Positions 18,364-27,201 of a DNA stretch of 47,766 nt are shown here, in pieces. A model generated the notes under the pieces. It saw only the letters and a program-made list of their open reading frames with translations. It made no database searches and had not been told where the DNA came from. A program made the position numbers and the translations under genes. Numbering within the stretch: position 1 is the stretch's first letter; each line of letters begins with the position of its first letter. The DNA comes from DASXTC01 sp036505635 (GTDB lineage Bacteria; Acidobacteriota; Polarisedimenticolia; JACPZX01; DASXTC01), in the NCBI GenBank assembly GCA_036505635.1, contig DASXTC010000001.1:1-47766 (forward strand), in the 5' to 3' direction.

Positions 18364-19260
18364 GTGGAGATCGCGCAGCTGAGGACCTTTCTCGCCGTGC
18401 TGGAGCACGCCGGCTTCTCCCGGGCGGCTCGCGCCCTGGCCACGACGCAGTCCACCGTGAGCTTCCACATCAAGTCGCTGGAGAAGGACGTGGGCGCGCG
18501 GCTGCTCGACCGCGACGCCGGGCGCGTGCGTCCCACGCAGGCGGGACGCGCTCTCGCCCGTTACGCCTCCAGGATCCTCGCGCTGCGCTCCGAGGCGCTC
18601 GAGAGGATCCACTCGCTGGAGGGCCTCGCCGCCGGGCAGCTCGACCTGGCCGCCTCCACGATCCCCGGCGAGTACCTGCTTCCCGCGATTCTGGCAGGGT
18701 TTCGCGGAAGCCACCCGTCCGTCCAGATCAAGGTGCGGGTCTCCGATTCCGCGGGCGCGCTCGGCGCCCTTCTGGCCGATGAGTGCGAGCTGGCTTTCCT
18801 CGGCACGCGGCAGGCCGACCGGCGCGTAATCTACACGCCGTTCGCCGACGACGAGATCATCCTGATCGGCCCGGTCCCGAATCCGTTCGCTCCCGTGGGG
18901 TCGCTCACGACGTCGCGGCTCCGGGAGGTCCCTCTCGTGCTGCGGGAGTCGGGTTCCGGGACCCGCCGCTCCATGGCGTCGCTCCTGTCCCGCCATGGGT
19001 TGCGGGGAGCGGCGGAGCTGGGAAGCACGGAGGCGGTCAAGCGCGGAGTTCTCAGCGGCATGGGGCTCGGATTCGTCTCGCGCCTGTCGGTCCGGGATGA
19101 GCTGAAGGCGGGCGCCCTGGCGGTGGTGAAGGCGCCCGGTCTTCCCGTACGCCGATCCATCTACGCCGCCCGGCTGAGGGGCCGATCCTTGTCCGCCGCC
19201 GCGCGCGCCTTTCTCGATCTGGTCAATCGGGGCTCTCGCTTCGTGAGTCACGAGCGGTAA
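18364..19260 (+). CDS. LysR-family regulator, CysL / selenium-metabolism-type
   Basis: Transcription factor of 298 residues, GTG start 10 nt after the partner gene's stop, so probably in the MNIO operon. The N-terminal helix-turn-helix is FSRAARALATTQSTVSFHIKSLEKDVGARLLDR. The effector domain has blocks typical of the 'selenium metabolism-associated' / CysL-like branch: ASTIPGEYLLPAILAGFRGSHP, LRESGSGTRRSM, LGSTEAVKRGVLSGMGLGFVSRLSV and RSLSAAARAFLDLV. LysR proteins usually control neighbouring genes, so it may respond to the substrate or product of the MNIO locus; the branch suggests a sulfur- or selenium-related or small-anion ligand, which is inference. Its 3' end overlaps the opposing muramidase gene by 13 bp. 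Confidence 0.88.
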   Translation: MEIAQLRTFLAVLEHAGFSRAARALATTQSTVSFHIKSLEKDVGARLLDRDAGRVRPTQAGRALARYASRILALRSEALERIHSLEGLAAGQLDLAASTIPGEYLLPAILAGFRGSHPSVQIKVRVSDSAGALGALLADECELAFLGTRQADRRVIYTPFADDEIILIGPVPNPFAPVGSLTTSRLREVPLVLRESGSGTRRSMASLLSRHGLRGAAELGSTEAVKRGVLSGMGLGFVSRLSVRDELKAGALAVVKAPGLPVRRSIYAARLRGRSLSAAARAFLDLVNRGSRFVSHER

Positions 19261-20450
19261 ATCAGGTGCTCGGCGGCTTCCTTCCTGAAGGCGCGGAGCT
19301 CCGGGCGCCAGGAGGCCGCAAGCTTCCTCAGATCCCCTCCCGACTCGATCGCCTCGCGCACGGCCGGGTCGCCGGTCAGCACGTCGATCGGGAGGCGGTC
19401 CGTCACGTACTCGTAGGGCGGCTCCTTCCAGGAGAACTCGGAGCGGTGCAGGGCGGCGACGTCCTGCAGGAGCGCCAGAGTGGTCAGATAGGGCAGGTAG
19501 ATCGCATGGCCGGTGACGTGAATCTGGAATCCGCGGCAGACCTGTCCCTGCCACTTGTGGAAGGTCGGCTGGAAGTCGTGCTCACGCAGCGTCACGCCGG
19601 GGAGCCGGCGCGCGGCGAACCTCGCGCGCAGCTCGGCGGTGTCGAGCCAGGGGGCCCCCCAGATCTCGAAGGGGCGGGTCGTGCCGCGTCCCTCGGAGAG
19701 GTTGGTCCCCTCCAGGAGGACCTGGCCCGGATAGACCGCGGCGGTCTCGGGCGCCGGCATGTTGGGTGAGGGCAGGACCCAGGGAAGACCGGTATCCTGG
19801 AACCGCATCCGCCGCTGCCATCCCCGCATCGGCACGACCGTGAGATCGCAGCGGGGGAACCCCGGTCGGCCCGCGAGGCGCGCGTTGACGAGAAGGGCCA
19901 TCTCCCCGAGCGTCAGGCCATGCCGCATCGGCACCGGGTGCAGGCCCACGAACGACTCGTATCCGGGCCGGATGAGATTCCCCTCGAGGATTGTTCCGCC
20001 CAGTGGGTTGGGTCGGTCGAGCACCACCACGGGGATCCCCGCCTGCGCGCACGCCTCCAGCGCCAGTGCGGTCGTCCATTCGAAGGTGTAGACCCGCGTG
20101 CCGACATCCTGGAGATCGACCACCAACGTGTCGATGTGGGAGAGCATCTCGGTGGTGGGGCGCCGCGTCTCGGAATAAAGGCTGAACACCGGGATGCCGA
20201 GCCGCGCGTCGGCGCCGTGCGCCGACTCGATCATGTTGTCCTGCTTCTCGCCCGCGATTCCGTGCTGCGGCCCGAAAAGCGCGGAGAGCCTGGCGCCGCA
20301 GAGCCGGTGCAGCACATCGCGCGCGCTCACCAGGTCGCGCGTCACGGAGGCCAGATGCATCAGCAGACCGACGCGCCGGCGCTTCAGCCACCGTGGGCGG
20401 CTCCTCGCGAGGACCTCGAGACCGCAAACGACCCGTGTTCGCTTTGGCAC
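19248..20450 (-). CDS. namZ: DUF1343 / NamZ-type exo-beta-N-acetylmuramidase
   Basis: 400-residue protein of the DUF1343 family, whose characterised member NamZ releases terminal N-acetylmuramic acid from peptidoglycan fragments. Family blocks are intact: GPQHGIAGEKQDNM, YSETRRPTTEMLSHIDTLVVDLQDVGTRVYTFEWTTALALEACAQAGIPVVVLDRPNPLGG, ESFVGLHPVPMRHGLTLGEMALLVN and SPNMPAPETAAVYPGQVLLEGTNLSEGRGT. The start is GTG at 20450. Unlike many family members there is no N-terminal signal peptide, so it may be cytosolic and act on imported muropeptides. It converges tail-to-tail on the LysR gene with a 13-bp overlap. I see no gene in the 196 bp upstream (20451-20646). Confidence 0.9.
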   Translation of the reverse strand: MPKRTRVVCGLEVLARSRPRWLKRRRVGLLMHLASVTRDLVSARDVLHRLCGARLSALFGPQHGIAGEKQDNMIESAHGADARLGIPVFSLYSETRRPTTEMLSHIDTLVVDLQDVGTRVYTFEWTTALALEACAQAGIPVVVLDRPNPLGGTILEGNLIRPGYESFVGLHPVPMRHGLTLGEMALLVNARLAGRPGFPRCDLTVVPMRGWQRRMRFQDTGLPWVLPSPNMPAPETAAVYPGQVLLEGTNLSEGRGTTRPFEIWGAPWLDTAELRARFAARRLPGVTLREHDFQPTFHKWQGQVCRGFQIHVTGHAIYLPYLTTLALLQDVAALHRSEFSWKEPPYEYVTDRLPIDVLTGDPAVREAIESGGDLRKLAASWRPELRAFRKEAAEHLIYRS

Positions 20451-20646
20451 AGCGGCCTGCCAGAGGTCCGCATCACGCGAGGCTGCCTTACATGCGCCCG
20501 CGCGATCGCGGCCATTCGAGAATGGACACGACGATGGTGATTCCGTTTCCTCACGCGAGGCAGAGCGCGTCGCCCGGCCCCGCGTATCGTAGCACGGGCC
20601 ATTCCGTCGCGAGAGCCGCGCTCTCGCCGAACGGACTCGCCGATGG

Positions 20647-21207
20647 TCAGGGATGCGGTGGCGAGCTCGTCCGCGCCGCCGCGGCCGCGATCATGATCCG
20701 GGCGCAGGCCTCGGCGTCGGAGGCCGCGTGATGATGTTGCAGAGGGATATCGAGCGCGCGGCAGACATGATCGAGCTTCGTGGGGTAGATGCCCCACGTC
20801 CGGCGAGCGACCCGCACGGTGCACTCGAAGCGGAGCCGGGGCGGTTCCAGCCCTGCCGACCGGCAGCAGGCCCGGAGCACCCCGCGGTCAAAGGGCGCGT
20901 TGTGGGCCGCGATGAAGCCGGCGCCTTCGAGCAGCGCGGACATGTCGTTCCACACCTCGCCGAACACGGGCTCGTCCTTGACCTCGTCCCAGCCGATCCC
21001 GTGCAGCCACGTGAACGCGAACGAGGGGCGCGGCGGTCTGATGAGCCGGTACACGCGCGTCACGATGCGGCCCATCTCGACTCTCACCATCCCCAGCGCG
21101 CAGGCGCTGTCCGAGGGATAGTCGGCCGTCTCGAAATCGATCGCGACGAACGTGGCGCGATCCCGTGAGGTGGATTCCCCGCTGAGGAGCGCGCCGCGGG
21201 GGCTCAG
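20647..21207 (-). CDS. DEDDh 3'-5' exonuclease (DnaQ fold), apparent CTG start
   Basis: RNase T/DnaQ-type exonuclease of about 186 residues. Catalytic acidic motifs: FVAIDFETAD (Exo I, DxE), HNAPFDRGVL (Exo II, Asp) and HHHAASDAEACARI (Exo III, H-x4-D). No ATG, GTG or TTG exists between the conserved N-terminus and the inside of the upstream TPR gene. A CTG at 21207 overlaps the TPR stop as CTGA and has GAGGGG 8 nt upstream, so I take it as the start; the only canonical start (21399) would add 64 residues read out of frame through the TPR gene. Single-domain stand-alone exonuclease, probably a DNA/RNA 3'-end trimming or proofreading-type enzyme. Confidence 0.82.
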   Translation of the reverse strand: MSPRGALLSGESTSRDRATFVAIDFETADYPSDSACALGMVRVEMGRIVTRVYRLIRPPRPSFAFTWLHGIGWDEVKDEPVFGEVWNDMSALLEGAGFIAAHNAPFDRGVLRACCRSAGLEPPRLRFECTVRVARRTWGIYPTKLDHVCRALDIPLQHHHAASDAEACARIMIAAAAARTSSPPHP

Positions 21208-21692
21208 TTGACCGTCCCCTCTGCCTCTTCTCCGGAGCCGCGCGGGGGATCGAACAGCTCGTGGTGGAGGAACTGCGCCTGCGCGAACTCGCGGGCGGCG
21301 TCCTCGAAGCGGTCGATCGCGAGGTACAGGCGGGCCAGGTTCAGGTAAGGGTAGTGCCGCGGCTCGTAACGCGGAGCGGTCTTGGCCCTCTCCAGCCACG
21401 AGATCGCCTCCTGCATCTTTCCCTGGCGCATGAGGTACGACCCGATGTCGTTGTAGGGATTGCCGAAGGCCGGGTCAAGGGCGATGGCCCGCCGGCATTC
21501 CGTGATCGCCTCGTCGAGGCGCCCCATGAAGCTGTAAGTCCATCCCAGAAAGGTGTGCGCTTCCGCCGTGGGGCAGGTTTCGATCGACTTTCTGTAGAGA
21601 GCCTCGGCGGCCTCGTAGTGCTCCAGGGCCTGCTCGCGCAGGGCCTCCTGCATGAGCTTCTCGGCTCGTTCCTTCGTGTCTGGATCTTTCAT
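21204..21692 (-). CDS. Small TPR-repeat protein
   Basis: 162-residue protein made almost entirely of tetratricopeptide repeats: EHYEAAEALYRKSIETCPTAEAHTFLGWTYSFMGRLDEAITECRRAIALDPAFGNPYNDIGSYLMRQGKMQEAISWLERAKTAPRYEPRHYPYLNLARLYLAIDRFEDAAREFAQA. No signal peptide, so likely a cytosolic scaffold. The ATG at 21692 follows GGAGG at 10-nt spacing; an ATG at 21728 has no ribosome binding site. First gene of a two-gene unit with the exonuclease, divergent from glgB. No specific partner can be inferred. Confidence 0.85.
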   Translation of the reverse strand: MKDPDTKERAEKLMQEALREQALEHYEAAEALYRKSIETCPTAEAHTFLGWTYSFMGRLDEAITECRRAIALDPAFGNPYNDIGSYLMRQGKMQEAISWLERAKTAPRYEPRHYPYLNLARLYLAIDRFEDAAREFAQAQFLHHELFDPPRGSGEEAEGTVN

Positions 21693-21776
21693 GATCGGGT
21701 CGCCTCCCCGAGAGCCAGTGTCCACCACATGATACTACCGCGCGACGCGCGGATCCTCTCACCGGACCGGCGCCAG

Positions 21777-21806
21777 TTGATGTTTGCACCGCCTCGAGGG
21801 GACAAT
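21777..21806 (+). promoter_or_regulatory. Possible promoter of glgB, leaderless geometry
   Basis: TTGATG (21777-21782), 18-nt spacer, GACAAT (21801-21806). Seven bases separate the -10-like hexamer from the glgB ATG, so the transcript may begin at or next to the start codon. There is only a distant GAGGGG as ribosome binding site. Confidence 0.35.
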
Positions 21807-21813
21807 ACGGCCC

Positions 21814-24003
21814 ATGACCGACATCGAACGCCTCCTCCAGGGGGACCTGACCGACCCCCATTCGATCCTCGGTGCCCACCCGGCCGAAGGGCCTGGCGGC
21901 GGGACCCTGGTGCGCGCCTGGGATCCGTCGGCCGAGGCGATGACGGTGATCGAGGAGGGCCCCGAGCCGAGACGTCACGAGATGGCCTCGCCGTCAGGCG
22001 GGACGCGCGGGCTCTTCGAGGCCCTCATCTCCGACCGGGAGCCCCCCTTCGCCTACCGCCTCGAGGTCCGGTCGAACGGTCGCATCGAGGTGCGGGACGA
22101 TCCCTACCGATTCCTCCCGACCCTGGGGGATCTCGATCTCCACTTGCTTGGCGAAGGAAACCACCGCGAGCTCTACCTGAAGCTCGGCGCCCACAGCCGC
22201 GTCTTCGAAGGGGTCGCGGGGATGTCCTTCGCGGTCTGGGCGCCGTCCGCGCGCGCCGTGAGCCTCGTCGGAGACTTCAACGGGTGGGACGAGCGCCGCC
22301 ACCCGATGCGCGCCATGGGTTCGTCGGGCGTCTGGGAGCTCTTCGTGCCTGGTCTCGCGTCCGGTCGCCTCTACAAGTACCGCGTCAGAGGCGCCGACGG
22401 ATCGCTGCGCGACAAGGCCGACCCGTTCTCCTTCGCGATGGAGATCAGACCCAAGACCGCGTCGGTCACGTGGGATCTCTCGGCCTACCGGTGGGGCGAC
22501 GCCGGCTGGATGGAGCTCCGGGGGAGGCGCGACACCTACAGCTCGCCCATGAGCGTCTATGAGGTCCACCTCGGCTCATGGCGTCGCGTGGCGGGAGAGG
22601 GGAACAGGTGGCTCTCGTACCGTGAGCTCGGCGATCAGCTCGTCCCCTACATCCGTGAGATGGGATACACGCACATCGAGCTGCTGCCGCCGCTGGAGCA
22701 TCCCTTCGACGGATCCTGGGGTTACCAGGTCACGGGATACTTCGCGCCGACGAGCCGTCACGGGACCCCCGACCAGTTCCGCGAGCTGATCGACCGGTGC
22801 CACCAGGCCGGCATCGGCGTGCTGATGGACTGGGTTCCGGCCCACTTCCCGAGCGACCCCTATGCGCTGGCGCGCTTCGATGGAAGCTGCCTCTTCGAGC
22901 ACGAGGACCCGCGGCAGGGAACGCACCCGGACTGGAAGACGCTGATCTTCAACTACGGCCGCCACGAGGTCCGCAACTTCCTGCTGGCCAACGCCCTCTT
23001 CTGGCTCGAGCAGTACCACGTCGACGGGCTGAGGGTGGACGCCGTCAGCTCGATGCTCTACCTGGACTACAGCCGCGAGGAGGGCCAGTGGGTCCCCAAC
23101 GTGCACGGCGGCCGCGAGAACCTCGAGGCGATCTCGTTCATCAGACACCTCAACGAGATGGTCTACGGGCAGCACCCAGGGGCCATCATGATCGCTGAGG
23201 AGTCGACCGCCTGGCCGGCGGTCTCCCGGCCCGCCTACATGGGAGGGCTGGGATTCGGCTACAAGTGGAACATGGGGTGGATGCACGACATCCTCGAGTA
23301 CTTCTCGAAGGACCCGGTCTACAGGAAGTTCATGCACGGCAATCTCACCTTCGCCCTGCTCTACGCCTTCCACGAGAACTTCATCCTGGCCCTGTCCCAT
23401 GACGAGGTCGTTCACGGCAAGGGCTCGCTCCTTTCCAAGATGCCGGGGGACGCCTGGCGCAAGTTCGCGAACCTCCGGGCGTTGTATGGTTACCAGTACT
23501 CCCAGCCGGGCAAGAAGCTCAACTTCATGGGTGGAGAGTTCGGCCAGGTCCGCGAGTGGAACCACGACGATCAGCTCGACTGGCACCTGCTGGACGACGC
23601 GCGGCACCGGGGCATCGCCAACCTCGTGCGCGACCTCAACGCCCTGTACCGTCGCGAGCCGGCCCTCTGGGAGATCGACCACGACCACAACGGGTTCGAG
23701 TGGATCGATTTCTCCGACGCCGACTCCAGCATCGTCTCGTTCCTGCGCAAGGGGAAGGACCCGGACGATCACATCCTCTGTGTCTTCAACTTCACCCCGG
23801 TGCCGCGGCTCGGCTACAAGGTCGGCGTGCCGGCGCCGAAGTTCTACCGGGAGATCCTCAACACGGACTCCGGCCACTATGGCGGGGGCGACATGGGGAA
23901 CCTCGGTGGAGCGCGGGCCCGCCCGGAGCCGGCGCACGGGCGCCCCTGCTCGGTCACGCTCACGCTGCCTCCACTCAGCGCCCTCTACTTCAAGCCCGAG
24001 TGA
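21814..24003 (+). CDS. glgB: 1,4-alpha-glucan branching enzyme
   Basis: Glycogen branching enzyme (GH13) of 729 residues; it cuts alpha-1,4 chains and re-attaches them as alpha-1,6 branches in the cytosol. N-terminal region: GlgB N-domain plus CBM48 (FAVWAPSARAVSLVGDFNGWDERRHPM). Catalytic residues are Asp409 (GLRVDAVSSM, nucleophile), Glu462 (IMIAEEST, acid/base) and Asp530 (LSHDEVVHGKGSL), each offset by 4 from E. coli GlgB. A complete C-terminal beta domain ends shortly after LPPLSALYFKPE. The ATG at 21814 matches the family N-terminus (MTDIERLLQGDLTDPHSILGAHP). No other glycogen genes lie beside it. Confidence 0.97.
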   Translation: MTDIERLLQGDLTDPHSILGAHPAEGPGGGTLVRAWDPSAEAMTVIEEGPEPRRHEMASPSGGTRGLFEALISDREPPFAYRLEVRSNGRIEVRDDPYRFLPTLGDLDLHLLGEGNHRELYLKLGAHSRVFEGVAGMSFAVWAPSARAVSLVGDFNGWDERRHPMRAMGSSGVWELFVPGLASGRLYKYRVRGADGSLRDKADPFSFAMEIRPKTASVTWDLSAYRWGDAGWMELRGRRDTYSSPMSVYEVHLGSWRRVAGEGNRWLSYRELGDQLVPYIREMGYTHIELLPPLEHPFDGSWGYQVTGYFAPTSRHGTPDQFRELIDRCHQAGIGVLMDWVPAHFPSDPYALARFDGSCLFEHEDPRQGTHPDWKTLIFNYGRHEVRNFLLANALFWLEQYHVDGLRVDAVSSMLYLDYSREEGQWVPNVHGGRENLEAISFIRHLNEMVYGQHPGAIMIAEESTAWPAVSRPAYMGGLGFGYKWNMGWMHDILEYFSKDPVYRKFMHGNLTFALLYAFHENFILALSHDEVVHGKGSLLSKMPGDAWRKFANLRALYGYQYSQPGKKLNFMGGEFGQVREWNHDDQLDWHLLDDARHRGIANLVRDLNALYRREPALWEIDHDHNGFEWIDFSDADSSIVSFLRKGKDPDDHILCVFNFTPVPRLGYKVGVPAPKFYREILNTDSGHYGGGDMGNLGGARARPEPAHGRPCSVTLTLPPLSALYFKPE

Positions 24004-24076
24004 AGGGGGCGGGGGCTATCGCGCGGGACCCGCCGGGGAGTAAACTGTCGTTCCACTGCCGTCGGGGGGAGCCAAG

Positions 24077-24505
24077 GTGAAGTACAAGCACCGCGGATAC
24101 CGGGAGTCCGAGCGCAAGAGCGAGGAGCGCAAGAAGGAGCCCCCCAAGCCGCGGACGCCCGAGGAACGCCAGCTCCGTCACATGATGGAGCGTTCCGCCA
24201 AGCTGGTGCTGCGCTGCTACCAGTGCAGCGCCGACGCCCCGATCGAGACCATCACCGGCGACTCCACCTGCGTGAGCTGCTCGGCGGCCCTGCACGTCTG
24301 CCGCAACTGCGCCAACTTCGACACGGGCGCCCGATGGGAGTGCAAGGCGCCGATCACGGTTCAGGTCCTCGACAAGACGGCCGCCAATCACTGCGAGCTC
24401 TTCAAGGCGAACACCGTGCTCGACGCCACCGGGCGGCGCTCCGGCGGATCCGCCGCCGGCTCCGACGCGCGCGCCCAGTTCGACAGCCTCTTCAAGAAGA
24501 AGTGA
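24077..24505 (+). CDS. Hypothetical protein with multiple zinc-ribbon cysteine pairs
   Basis: 142-residue protein with a highly charged N-terminus (about 1-30: KHRGYRESERKSEERKKEPPKPRTPEE) and eight cysteines arranged as CxxC pairs at 47/50, 65/68 and 75/78 plus single Cys89 and Cys106. This fits two zinc ribbons (RCYQCSADAP, TCVSCSAALHVCRNCANF). The tail is low-complexity and ends QFDSLFKKK. GTG start at 24077 with GGGGGGA upstream. Nucleic-acid or protein binding is plausible; I do not recognise a characterised family. Confidence 0.8.
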   Translation: MKYKHRGYRESERKSEERKKEPPKPRTPEERQLRHMMERSAKLVLRCYQCSADAPIETITGDSTCVSCSAALHVCRNCANFDTGARWECKAPITVQVLDKTAANHCELFKANTVLDATGRRSGGSAAGSDARAQFDSLFKKK

Positions 24506-24539
24506 CGGCCCCGACGGACATCCGCGCGGTGGAGGGCAG

Positions 24540-25451
24540 ATGACTCCCGGCAGGATAGCGATCTCTGGCGCGGGGGGTCTGGTGGGCTCGACGCTGGCCG
24601 CGGAGCTCGCGGCTTCGGGCGCAGCCACGGTGCTGCGGATCGCGCGGCCCGGCTCCGGGGGCGAGGGCGCTGTCCCGTGGGATCCCGCGGCAGGCAAGTT
24701 CGACGCGGAGCGCCTCGAAGGGTGCGACGCGGTCGTGCATCTGGCGGGCGAGCCGATCGCCTCGGGCCGGTGGAGCCGGTCGCGCAAGGCGGCGATCCGC
24801 GGGAGCCGCGCAGGGGGCACGCGCCTGCTCGTGGAGGGGCTGGGGCGTCTCGCCTCGAAGCCGCGCGCGCTGATCTGCGCCTCCGCGATCGGCTATTACG
24901 GCGACCGCGGCGATGAGATCCTAACCGAGGGCTCAGCGCCGGGCGGTGGGTTCCTGGCCCAGGTCGTCCGCGAGTGGGAAGAGGAGGCCGCGCGTGCTTC
25001 CGCGCACGGGATCCGCGTGGTCAGCCTGAGGATCGGCGTGGTGCTCGCGGGGCGGGGTGGCGCGTTGCCCAGGATGCTCCTTCCTTTCAAGCTGGGGCTG
25101 GGGGGGCGGCTCGGCACGGGCCGGCAGTGGATGTCATGGATCCACATCCAGGATCTGGTCGCGATCATCCGGTTCGCCTTGTCGCGCGAGGATCTGGCGG
25201 GACCGATCAACGCGGTCTCCCCCGAGCCGGTCACCAACGCATCCTTCACGACCGCCCTCGCCCGTACCCTGGGGCGGCCGGCGGTGCTGCCCGCGCCCGC
25301 TTTCGCGCTCAAGCTCGCGCTGGGCGAGATGGCGGGGGAGTTGCTGCTGTCGAGCCAGCGCGTCATCCCGAAGCGTCTTGCGGATTTCGGCCATGTCCAC
25401 CGGTTTCCTCGTGTGGACGTCGCCCTGCGGCAAATCCTGGAGGACCGTTGA
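24540..25451 (+). CDS. TIGR01777-family NAD(P)-dependent epimerase-like protein
   Basis: Rossmann-fold extended SDR of 303 residues. Cofactor loop ISGAGGLVG (8-16), VVHLAGEPIASGRW, the active-site-like ICASAIGYYGDRGDE with Tyr, LRIGVVLAGRGGALPRMLLPFKLGLGGRLGTGRQWMSWIHIQDL and the C-terminal DUF1731-type GELLLSSQRVIPKRLADFGHVHRFP are all hallmarks of the TIGR01777 (YfcH/SulA-like) group, whose substrate is not established. ATG at 24540 with GGAGGG 5 nt upstream. Its stop overlaps the next gene's TTG start as TTGA. Confidence 0.93.
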   Translation: MTPGRIAISGAGGLVGSTLAAELAASGAATVLRIARPGSGGEGAVPWDPAAGKFDAERLEGCDAVVHLAGEPIASGRWSRSRKAAIRGSRAGGTRLLVEGLGRLASKPRALICASAIGYYGDRGDEILTEGSAPGGGFLAQVVREWEEEAARASAHGIRVVSLRIGVVLAGRGGALPRMLLPFKLGLGGRLGTGRQWMSWIHIQDLVAIIRFALSREDLAGPINAVSPEPVTNASFTTALARTLGRPAVLPAPAFALKLALGEMAGELLLSSQRVIPKRLADFGHVHRFPRVDVALRQILEDR

Positions 25452-27130
25452 GGCTCCGGGTTGCGGCCGTCCCTCTGATCCTCCTGGCGGCCCTGCCCGC
25501 GATGGCGGGGGGCCGGCGCGCCGCCGCCCCTCCCAGGCTCGTCGTGGTCGTGGTCATCGACCAGATGGCGTCCGGGACCCTCGAGTCGATGCGGGATCGC
25601 TTCTCGGGAGGTCTGAAGCGCTTCCTGGACAAGGGGCGGATCTTCCCGCGGTGCGATCACGACCACGCCGTCACCGAGACGGGCCCCGGGCACGCGACGC
25701 TCCTCTCGGGGCTCCATCCGGGCCACAACGGCATCATCGCGAACGACTGGCACGATCCGGTGGCGCGCCGCGACGTCTATTGCGTCGGCGATCCGAGCCC
25801 GGGCGCCTCCCGCAATTTCGACGGAAGCGAGGCGACCTCGGCCGCCCGGCTCCGCGGCGAGAACTTCGCGGACCTCCTCAAGCGCGTCAGCCCGGGCTCG
25901 AAGGTCTTCACGGTCGCGGGCAAGGACCGCTCGGCGATCCTGACGGCCGGGCACCACGCGGACGGAGCCTTCTGGTACAGCATGAAGACGGGCGGATTCA
26001 CCAGCAACCCCGGGATCGTGGCCGCCCTCCCCGCGTGGGGTTCGGAATTCTGGAGCGCCGACCCGTACACCACGTCGCTCTATCGTGAGAACGTGCCCGA
26101 TCTCTGGACCTACCCGATCCGGTCCGGTCCGATGCCGGACGACTATCCGTACGAGAACGCGACCTTCTCGCGGACCGCCCCCCACCCGCTGGTGAAGCCG
26201 GACCCGCAGGAGACGCCCGACAAGCGTGTGGCCGCTATCGCGCGGCGGGTCATGGGCTCTCCCTGGGCCGACTGGCTGACGCTGAAGCTGGCGGAGCGGA
26301 TCCTCGATGCCGAGGGGCTCGGGAGGGACCTCTCCCCCGATCTTCTCGTGGTGAGCCTCGCGGGGGTCGACTACGTGGGCCATGACTACGGGCCGGGGAG
26401 CCAGGAATTCCTGGATCACCTCCTGCGGGTCGATGCGTGGCTGGGCGAGTTCATGCGACGCGCGGACGACGCGGCGGGCGGGGAGGAGGTCCTCTTCGTT
26501 CTGTCGGCGGACCATGGAGTCCTGCCGCTTCCGGAGACGGTGCCGGGCGCGCGCCGCGTCGATTTCGAGAACCTGGGCCGGCGCCTGGAGGAGGGTCTGG
26601 CGCACCGACTCGGCGGCGAGGGAGCGCCGGCCGAGGGCCCCTTCATCGAGTCGGAGCAGTCGAGGAACCTCTATCTGAATCGCTCGACGCTGGCCCGACT
26701 GAAGATCCCCCTGGAGCGCGCCGTCGAGGAGACGCGCCGCGAGCTGCTCGGGCTCTGGGAGGTCGCGCGCGTGTACCGCCGCTCGGACCTGGCCGCCGGC
26801 ACGGCGCCGACCGATCCATACCTCGATGTCTACCGCAACGCCTTCGACCCGGAGCGTTCGGGCGACCTGATCATCCAGCCCTGCGAGAGGTGCCTCTTCA
26901 CGTCGCGGCCGGAGGGCACGTCGCATGGATCCCCCTACGAGTACGATCGCCTCGTCCCAATGATCTTCCTCGGCCCATCGGTCCGGCCGGGCCGGGACGC
27001 AGGCGAATGCCGCACCGTCGACCTTGCGCCGAGCCTGGCGGCACTGCTCGGGATGAGCTTCGAGGCTCCGCGCGATGGCAGGCCGCTTCTCGCGACCCGG
27101 CATGTTGACAGAGCGCCCGCCCGCAAATAG
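25448..27130 (+). CDS. PafA-like alkaline phosphatase (phosphate monoesterase), secreted
   Basis: 560-residue alkaline-phosphatase-superfamily enzyme with a signal peptide (RLRVAAVPLILLAALPAMAGG). The start is TTG at 25448, overlapping the previous stop (TTGA) with GGAGG 4 nt upstream; earlier in-frame starts lie inside the epimerase gene and produce a shadow N-terminus. Nucleophile Thr78 (TETGPGHATLLSG); metal ligands in ADHGV and DYVGHDYG. Asn99 and the KDR motif (Lys159, Arg161) sit at the positions of Asn100, Lys162 and Arg164 that define monoesterase specificity in PafA, so I call it a phosphomonoesterase rather than a nucleotide pyrophosphatase. Its likely role is periplasmic phosphate scavenging. 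Confidence 0.9.
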   Translation: MRLRVAAVPLILLAALPAMAGGRRAAAPPRLVVVVVIDQMASGTLESMRDRFSGGLKRFLDKGRIFPRCDHDHAVTETGPGHATLLSGLHPGHNGIIANDWHDPVARRDVYCVGDPSPGASRNFDGSEATSAARLRGENFADLLKRVSPGSKVFTVAGKDRSAILTAGHHADGAFWYSMKTGGFTSNPGIVAALPAWGSEFWSADPYTTSLYRENVPDLWTYPIRSGPMPDDYPYENATFSRTAPHPLVKPDPQETPDKRVAAIARRVMGSPWADWLTLKLAERILDAEGLGRDLSPDLLVVSLAGVDYVGHDYGPGSQEFLDHLLRVDAWLGEFMRRADDAAGGEEVLFVLSADHGVLPLPETVPGARRVDFENLGRRLEEGLAHRLGGEGAPAEGPFIESEQSRNLYLNRSTLARLKIPLERAVEETRRELLGLWEVARVYRRSDLAAGTAPTDPYLDVYRNAFDPERSGDLIIQPCERCLFTSRPEGTSHGSPYEYDRLVPMIFLGPSVRPGRDAGECRTVDLAPSLAALLGMSFEAPRDGRPLLATRHVDRAPARK

Positions 27131-27133
27131 TGT
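27105..27133 (+). promoter_or_regulatory. Possible promoter of the PuuD-like/cupredoxin/CorA unit
   Basis: TTGACA (27105-27110), 17-nt spacer, TAGTGT (27128-27133), about 70 nt before the ATG at 27202. The -10 is only a 4/6 match and the -35 lies inside the phosphatase gene. Confidence 0.4.
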
Positions 27134-27201
27134 AGGGCTGCCTTACAATCAGCCCGGCGGGGGAGCCGTACCGCCCGAACGTGTATAGAGGAGATCGGAC
27201 G

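Noticed and set aside
24974..25447. N-terminal extension of the PafA-like phosphatase by about 158 residues
   Set aside because: It is the out-of-frame reading of the epimerase gene; the TTG at 25448 has a ribosome binding site and begins a signal peptide.
20461..27160. The 11-mer GCTGCCTTACA present near 20482 and 27137
   Set aside because: Only two copies, different contexts and no symmetry; probably chance.
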